A stretch of DNA of 64,000 nucleotides from Symbiodinium natans. Lineage: Eukaryota; Sar; Dinophyceae; Suessiales; Symbiodiniaceae. Positions 57,840 to 64,000 of this stretch are shown piece after piece. How positions within the stretch are numbered: the stretch's first letter is position 1; every line of letters starts with the position of its first letter. The translations under genes were made by a program, and so were the position numbers. Location: the NCBI GenBank assembly GCA_905221605.1, contig CAJNDS010002495.1, positions 329,056-393,055 of the forward strand, given 5' to 3'. The notes beneath the pieces were generated by a model. It searched no databases, was not told the DNA's origin, and saw only the letters and a program-made list of their open reading frames with translations.

Positions 57840-58812
57840 TCGTCTTCGCCTGTCATCGCTCGTTTTCGCCTGTCTTCGCTCGTCTTCGCGTGGTCGGTCA
57901 CTCGACGTCACTCGGCGTCACTCGGCGTCACTCGACGTCACTCGGCGTCAGTCGGCGTCACTCGGCGTCACTCCGCGTCACTCGGCGTCACTCGGCGTCA
58001 CTCCGCGTCACTCGTCTTCGCTCGGCGTCACTCCGCGTCACTCGGCGTCGCTCGGCGTCACTCGGCGTCACTCCGCGTCACTCGGCGTCGCTCGGCGTCG
58101 CTCGGCGTCACTTGACGTCACTCGACGTCACTCGGCGTCACTCGGCGTCACTCGTCTTCGCTCGGCGTCACTCCGCGTCACTCGGCGTCACTCCGCGTCA
58201 CTCGGCGTCACTCGGCATCACTCGGCGTCACTCGACGTCACTCGGCGTCGCTCAGCGTCGCTCGGCGTCACTCCGCGTCACCCGGCGTCACTCGGCGTCA
58301 CTCGGCGTCACTCGTCTTCGCTCGGCGTCACTCCGCGTCACTCGGCGTCACTCCGCGTCACTCGGCGTCACTCGGCGTCACTCGGCGTCGCTCGGCGTCG
58401 CTCGGCGTCGCTCGGCGTCGCTCGGTGTCACTCGGCGTCACTCGGCGCACTTGACGTCACTCGACGTCACTCGGCGTCACTCGGCGTCACTCCGCGTCTC
58501 TCGGCGTCACTCCGCGTCACTCAGCGTCACTCCGCGTCACTCCGCGTCACTCGGCGTCACTCGGCGTCACTCGGCGTCACTCGGCGTCGCTCGGCGTCGC
58601 TCGGCGTCGCTCGGTGTCACTCGGCGTCACTCGGCGTCACTCGGCGTCACTCGGCATCACTTGACGTCACACTCGGCGTCATTCGGCGTCGCTCGTCTTC
58701 GCTCGGCGTCACTCCGCGTCACTCGGCGTCACTCCGCTTCACTCGGCGTCACTTGGCGTCGCTCGGCCTTCCACGTCCCTCGCCGTCGCTCGGTGTCGCT
58801 CGGTGTCGCTGT
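57840..58812 (+). repeat. Decanucleotide satellite, CTCGGCGTCA unit
   Basis: About 90 copies of a 10-bp unit, mostly CTCGGCGTCA, with recurrent variants CTCCGCGTCA, CTCGGCGTCG, CTCGACGTCA and CTCGTCTTCG. The last marks higher-order blocks: CTCGTCTTCG followed by CTCGGCGTCA and CTCCGCGTCA begins at 58011, 58151, 58311 and 58692. Being stop-free, it creates a spurious 365-codon frame. It lies between coiled-coil exons ending near 57420 and resuming near 59190, so it is probably intronic. Confidence 0.97.
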
Positions 58813-59189
58813 CTTGACTAATCTTGTTGTCATCTTTTTGTATGTGAATGAACAAAGATGGTGGATTAATCTTTGTCATATTGTCATAAATTGCGACACC
58901 ATGTAATGACACAAATTCTTCATGTCTATCATGCATCAGATCACAAGTGGCTCAGTGGATCGTTTAAAATCAAGTACTGGCATCCTCGACCGCAAACGGG
59001 CTGTGGCTAACATCAGTGCGACGGCAGCATCTGTAGCATCATGTTGCCATGATTTGTTCGTGCTCATGTGAAGTTTGAAGCAAATTGAGCTCATCATAAG
59101 GCTGCGGGCAGCGAAGAGACCCGCGGCGAGTTGGAGGAAACCGTTTTCTGGGTGTCTGGTTTGTTCGACTTGAGGCTTCCTTTCATGCA

Positions 59190-62045
59190 GGCCTACAAAG
59201 CAAGGGCCGAAGACGAGATGAGCCGGCTCGGAGAGCGCATCCGCCTGACCCCATGAATCAATGAACATAGCATGACCGTTGTCTTGATGTGTCTCTCAAA
59301 ATCTGCAGAATCTGGAGCTCAGGGGCCGCCGCGGACGGCGAGATGCAGCTGCGGCATGAGCTTCAGCAGAGCGAGCATTGCCGGCAAGAGTTGCAGGCAC
59401 GAATCGCGCATGCGCCGGGCAATGGGCTGAAAGGAACTCTTTGTCTCTCCTCGCCTGCAGCGCATTCCGAGACAGGAGCGGGTCGTCGAGCTTTCAGGCG
59501 CTTTGGCTTAGCACATTCTCTGTGTAAGTTAATCGTGTTTTTGTTGGCTTGAGTGGCAGGCCAGCTGGAGCATGCCCAGCAAGCGTACAGCTGCTTGATT
59601 GGAACGGAGCCGCATTTTCTCCACTATCGCAGCGGTGCTGACGGATGAACCGAGGCGAAGCTGCACGCGAGGCACTCTTGTGCCCTCACCCGAAGCTTGA
59701 CTAAGCAATCTTGACGAAGCAATTTTGCAGAATTTGGACAGGTGGGTGCAATGTCCCTACGGCTAAACGAGCCGCTCAGCGGATGAGGTTGAGCCATGCG
59801 AACAACTGACCAGTTTTGGTGTGCGAGGCCACAGGCCATTCGTTTTGAGGCTTTGAGGGCGATGTGACTCCACAGATGCAATCCGGACACCGTCGAGATG
59901 ATATCCTCTAGCTACCTTGCCTCCTTTCTTCACGGCTGAATCCCCAATCAGGCTCGAGTTCAGCCAGAGGGATGACAGCCACTCGGAGGCTTTTTTCACA
60001 CTTTTTCCCTTCTCCGTGGGAGTGGCCATCGAGTGCCACTCTTTCCAGGATGTGCTTCGCCACGAGCTCTCCTCAGTGAAGGAACGCCTCTCCGAGTCCG
60101 AGCCCAAGGCTTTTTCCCTACTTGAGACCACAGCTTTAAAGGCTTTACAGCTTTCAGCTTGGCTGTTCCGGTTTGTTCCAGCAGCAGGGGGGGGGCAAGG
60201 CTCCCCCAGCCCCTTTACTAAAGCCCCCTTTACTGAGGATGGAAGATCGCCTCAAAGAGCCTCCGGGTTGCAACTGTACACATGTCATCATGTTTCATAT
60301 CCTGTTTACATCTTCATCGGGCTTCCTGGCTTCAAAATCTGTGCAGTAAACGCTCCAGGTGCACATGGATGAGGGACCATGCTCTCAAACAGGCAGAGGA
60401 GGCCGCAAGCCCGAGAAGCCCCCCGAAACTTCCCCCCAGAAAGAGAGAGTTGGCTCTACGTTGCAGTGGACAGCGAGGCGAGAGCCAAGCTGCAGTCGAT
60501 GGAGGAGGCTGGGAACAAAAAAGGATGTAAAAAATCACAAAAAGCCGCCCTAAGCGGGTTGTGTGGAGTGGGCAGCCCACTCGTGCTTCAGGCGCAGGCG
60601 CACGCCTGCGTGGACGAGGTCAGGCTTTCTGGCAGTTTGTGGAGGTGCTATCGGAATCTCCTGATGCAGAGGCCGCTGATCGAAGCCAGGCCACTCGTAG
60701 ACAGCTCTGCCTAAGGCCACCATTGAATTATGAGGCGCAAAGGCACTTGCCTTCTGCCAGGAAACAGAGGCCGCAACGCAGAAGGCACAACAAGAGGTGC
60801 GCGGCAGGATGCATCATGATCATGATCATGATGCATCCATGAAGCACAACGCAGCGTTGATTCAAGCGCTGTGCTCTTGTGCTTCCTTCAGGTGGAGGCC
60901 TTGTGCGGCTCTCAGCTTGACCCCTGTATGAGAGAGCACAGAAGAAGAGGCTTCGGACCAAGGTGGGCAGGCCTGTGTTCTGGGTGTTGGGGGTTGTCTG
61001 TTGAAGGTTTCTTGGGTGAGTAGAGGCTGAGAAGACAGAGATAGACTCCAACATCATAAAAGGTCCAACAGTTGACATACCAATTTGGGGGGGCACAGTA
61101 TTACACAAGTTTTGGTTGTAACAATCCACCGGACATCGTGCCACGTTCGTGCACAGCTGCGTGGGGGGTAGGGACCCCGATTCCGAACCTGCTCGCTGAG
61201 AAAATCAGAGAGCTACAGCCCACTTCTCTTAAAACGGGATTGAAGACGAAGTGCTTGCGAGGCAGCAGCAGCTGCAGAAGTTTGTTGAGCAGCACAAGAC
61301 AGAGCTGCAAGAACAGGTGCTCGGGGTTGTCGGAAGTTGCCACAGAACTGCATTCAATGCAGATGCCTGCTGAGGCAGAGATTTCCCGCGAAGAGATCGA
61401 TTATTTGAAACGCAAAAATGACGCGACCTATCCGCACGTGGCTCTGCGCTGCAATGCTTGAAGCTAAAGCCAGCGTTCTGTTCAAACCTCTCCAAGGAGA
61501 AGGACAAGCGACTCGAGGTGGGCCAAGCAGTGCCGACATGGCCCTGTTTACGGGTCGACATAAGCTTTGCAAGCTTTTTTTTTGTTTACGGGGCTTTGCT
61601 TCATGTACACCGCTCTGTCTGCATACGTGCACAGCTCTTTGTAGCTCCAAGCTTCCAAGATTCCAAGCTTCCGTCGCAGATTCTGACGTGTGAGCGGAAT
61701 GCCTTGCGCTACGAAAGCACAGAGGCGGGAGACACATATGGGACACAGGATCACAGCACTGTTTAGTTTACTGTAGGTGCCGAAAGACTGGGCCCAGGCT
61801 TCCAGCCGGCAGAAGGGACGTGTTGCTCCAAAGAGCGATGCCCCTGACAAGGCCTGCATCTTTGATTTTGTTGTTCGTGAAGTTTGTGTTTGTTCTTTGT
61901 TCGTGACAATGCTTGGGCTATGCTCCGTCAGCAGCTGGTCGATCTCGAAGATGGGCTGTCCTTGAAGGAGGTTCTTTCGAAGGAGCCAGGCGCCACTGCT
62001 CATATTCATGATCAAAGCGCCGCCATTTCGAAGATGATTTCCATG
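59190..62045 (+). CDS. Long coiled-coil protein, 3' part
   Basis: Helical pieces continue on the same strand after the satellite: QAYKARAEDEMSRLGERIRL (59190), EMQLRHELQQSEHCRQELQA (59340), QLEHAQQAYS (59563), VLRHELSSVKERLSESEPK (60050) and HALKQAEEAASP (60380). Then come DSEARAKLQSMEEAGN (60470), FWQFVEVLSESPDAEAADRS (60624), CQETEAATQKAQQEVRG (60757) and EDEVLARQQQLQKFVEQHKT (61244). The last are EAEISREEIDYLKRKNDATY (61372) and DNAWAMLRQQLVDLEDGLSL (61905). Most begin just after an AG and are separated by 50-300 bp. The composition and heptad-like spacing match the 5' part, so one gene is the simplest reading. Two genes are possible because no exon bridges the satellite. Confidence 0.5.
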
Positions 62046-62120
62046 CAGGTGCTGGTGGAGCTGTAAAGGCCGGAAGAGAGCACCCGCAGCTTTGCATTTT
62101 GCGGGGCAATCTTGAACTGA

Positions 62121-62642
62121 TTGGAGGCATTTTTTGCTGATGGCGATGTTGTTCTCAAGCGCTTCAGCAAGTCGGAAGACCCAGTGCTCCACAAACGTTG
62201 CTTTCGAGAAGAGCACCTGTTCTCCATTATGCTTCTGCAAGGCTGCTGTTTGCAAGTCCGACCACCAGACGAATATTTTATGGTCTGGTTCCCAGCGCTG
62301 TTCCGTCGGCAAGCTTCCTCACAGAAGTTGACACGTCAATGCAGTCGTTGGCCGCTGGTGAGGCTACGTGCTGTTGCTTCACATCTGGATCTGGGTAGTG
62401 TTGCACAGGGCTGCCGCGGTTCACTCTGCCCACACCATCGCGAAACCAATCCCTCCCAATCCGTCTTAAAAAAAGAAGTGAATTACAGTCTCGGCAATAT
62501 TATGCAGGACCATGCAGGCGAATTTGAACTTTCGCCAAATTCTCATGGTGAGTCATCACGAGGAGGCTCCCGCAACAAGACTCGGAATTTTCATGAAAAG
62601 GGTCGGAGGCATGTTCAGGAGATTTGCAGGAAGCTGAAGTAA
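62121..62642 (+). CDS. Hypothetical terminal ORF, possibly last exon
   Basis: A 173-codon plus-strand frame containing DVVLKRFSKSEDPVLHKRCF and ending EKGRRHVQEICRKLK. It may be the last exon of the coiled-coil gene. The minus strand is open as well (61548-62312, 254 codons), so direction is uncertain. Confidence 0.25.
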   Translation: MEAFFADGDVVLKRFSKSEDPVLHKRCFREEHLFSIMLLQGCCLQVRPPDEYFMVWFPALFRRQASSQKLTRQCSRWPLVRLRAVASHLDLGSVAQGCRGSLCPHHRETNPSQSVLKKEVNYSLGNIMQDHAGEFELSPNSHGESSRGGSRNKTRNFHEKGRRHVQEICRKLK

Positions 62643-62817
62643 AATGACCCACGACCGACGTGCACAGACGACATGAAGATTAGTGCAACCGGGTGCCAAC
62701 CAAAGACAACGTGGAACAACAACCCACCGATGCAAGAAGAATTATAAGACAGCTGGCCCATGCAATGGAACAACCGACGGAAATAATTGAGGCAAAAATT
62801 GTTCTGGAAATATTTTC

Positions 62818-62894
62818 TTGGGTTTAGGGTTTATTTAGGGTTTAGGGTTTAGGGTTTAGGGTTTAGGGTTTAGGGTTTAGGGTTTAGGGTTTAG
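62818..62894 (+). repeat. Interstitial TTTAGGG telomere-type array
   Basis: About ten units of TTTAGGG, perfect except for one inserted TTTA near the start. This is the telomere repeat of plants and, by report, of dinoflagellates. Confidence 0.97.
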
Positions 62895-64000
62895 CATCTC
62901 AAGTCCGAGCATTCACTAGTCAAGCAGCTCGTCAAGCGTTGGAAAAAAATCCCACCCACCCAAGAAACCCATAACATTGAGAAAATATAAAGTTCACTCA
63001 ATACTTCCCCGATAGGCTTAAAGCTCAAAGTCCAATTGGTCCAAAATATTTTAATTTTTAACGGACCCAGATGTCGGGAACAAAACGAACAGAGGAGCCG
63101 GAGGAGGAAGAGATGAGGATCAGATGCCACGAGGAAGGAGATAAGAAGGAGAAAGAAGGGAGGAGATGAAGGACAGGGAGGAAGGGAGGAGGGGAGGAGG
63201 CAAGGTTGCGGTAAAGCCGCTTCGGCGCCATACAGATGAAGGATCGTTCTATGAGATCTATTGGCGTGAAGGAGCGAGGGCTGAACTACTTTGTACTGCC
63301 ATTTGAAAGCGCATCATCCCCTCCGTGGCCATAGGCTGGCTGAGGCTGAGCTGCAGCGCCTGGAAAAGGAACGGTTGGATTAGAAGAGGAAAGGGATCCA
63401 AGAATAAGAAAATTCTGATTCAATTGATATCCAGGAGCAAAAGAAAAAGGAACCATTGAGAAAAAAGGGATCGGAGAAAGGAAGAGGACAAGAAAAGAAA
63501 AATAAAGAATCCAAGAAGGCCGCAAAATAGGGGAGGTCCCCCCCAGGAACAGGGATTCGAGCAAATCCAGGAGCAGGAGGAGACGTAGATCCTCTAACCA
63601 TGATGGTGGGGATAAGATCCGGGTCGTCATAATGCCTTTCTAAATGACATTCGTGATGAATTGTCACGTAGGTCATGAGTTATATGGGCTTATCTGTAGG
63701 GCCTGCCGGAATTTGAGTGTAGCTTGCAAGCCGTGGGCCACGATTGCTTAGTATTCTTTACGTACTATTTCGCATAAGTATATATTGCCGCATAGCTTTT
63801 GTAGGCTTTCCATATTCATGTCTTTGATATATTGCACCGATTATTATTTTCTTGTCTACTATATATATATATAAATCAAGAAAGAAAAAGAGAGAGAGAG
63901 AGAGAGAGAGAGAATGAGAGGTAGAGAGAGATATATATATATATATATCCCTATAAAGGCTACGGGCTCGACCCCTATTTTCGCTCTGCGGCCGCCCTGT
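62895..64000. other. Right-end region without recognised gene
   Basis: 63060-63200 is purine-rich (GAGGAGG, GGAAGG words). A minus-strand frame at 63286-63630 ends PAYGHGGDDALSNGSTK but shows no family. 63850-63950 holds (AT)n and (AG)n microsatellites, and the last 350 bp are AT-rich. Confidence 0.5.

Noticed and set aside
57809-58906. 365-codon open frame of Arg/His/Ser/Leu repeats
   Set aside because: It is read through a stop-free 10-bp satellite. The product shifts register with unit variants and has no fold or family.
61548-62312. 254-codon minus-strand open frame
   Set aside because: It overlaps plus-strand coiled-coil pieces (DNAWAMLRQQLVDLEDGLS). Composition alone did not support a separate gene, though it is not excluded.
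1-64000. tRNA, rRNA or snRNA genes
   Set aside because: No cloverleaf-type A/B boxes, rRNA core sequence or snRNA motif was noticed by eye. A covariance-model scan was not possible.

Overview
The window reads as nuclear DNA of a dinoflagellate, probably of the Symbiodinium/Suessiales kind. The grounds are indirect but agree. Recognisable proteins occur only as short exons scattered over kilobases. Introns that can be placed by protein homology often start with GC, and in one case probably GA, instead of GT. They tend to sit between short direct repeats of the form AG|G...AG|G. A TTTAGGG telomere-type array and several degenerate relatives are present. There is no operon structure, no ribosome-binding-site pattern and no bacterial gene density. 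The genus cannot be fixed from this sequence alone.

Layout on the + strand unless stated. 0-1 kb: a foldback-like inverted repeat around minisatellite and degenerate telomere-like DNA. 3.0-4.7 kb: a gene with two WW-domain exons. 6.1-6.7 kb: dispersed tandem repeats. 7.8-9.4 kb: an acidic protein. 10.3-11.1 kb: a basic, Trp/Arg/Gly-rich protein. 13.2-15.65 kb: WD40-repeat exons, followed at 15.7-18.1 kb by exons carrying a THFLSWAWSY...RVWCIFETFVAA core. 20.4-22.8 kb: two copies, apparently identical over 724 bp including introns, of a probable thylakoid-lumen protein gene. 23.1 kb: a 57-bp minisatellite. 24.0-27.2 kb: a TatD-family (TATDN3-like) nuclease gene resolved into about 12 exons. 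28.1-29.2 kb: a Cys-rich, possibly minus-strand gene. 31.1-31.5 and 35.8-36.2 kb: two genes sharing an SH3-like module. 32.2-33.2 kb: a palindromic-motif repeat field. 41.0-41.3 kb: the catalytic-Cys half of an OTU peptidase. 47.5-49.1 kb: a secreted GH27 alpha-galactosidase. 49.7-50.0 kb: the catalytic-His half of an OTU peptidase. 51.3-51.5 kb: an introner-like element with terminal inverted repeats. 54.9-62.6 kb: a long coiled-coil gene with a ~0.9-kb decanucleotide satellite in an intron. 62.8 kb: the TTTAGGG array.

The genes do not form one pathway: nucleic-acid hydrolysis, deubiquitination, glycan breakdown, a plastid protein and scaffold proteins are mixed. The unifying theme is intron and repeat biology. 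The strongest novelty is the element at 51339-51521. It has 15-bp perfect inverted ends and an 8-bp target duplication GTGCAGGT, placed so that the left copy offers a GT donor and the right copy a CAG acceptor. That is what an intron made by a transposon should look like. Many smaller introns here carry what may be eroded versions of the same boundary repeat.

Limits: exons were placed by eye from protein motifs and splice logic. Exons without a recognisable family, and much of 1-3, 4.8-7.8, 11.3-13, 18.2-20.2, 29.2-31, 33.2-35.4, 37.5-41, 42-47 and 50-54.9 kb, could not be resolved.
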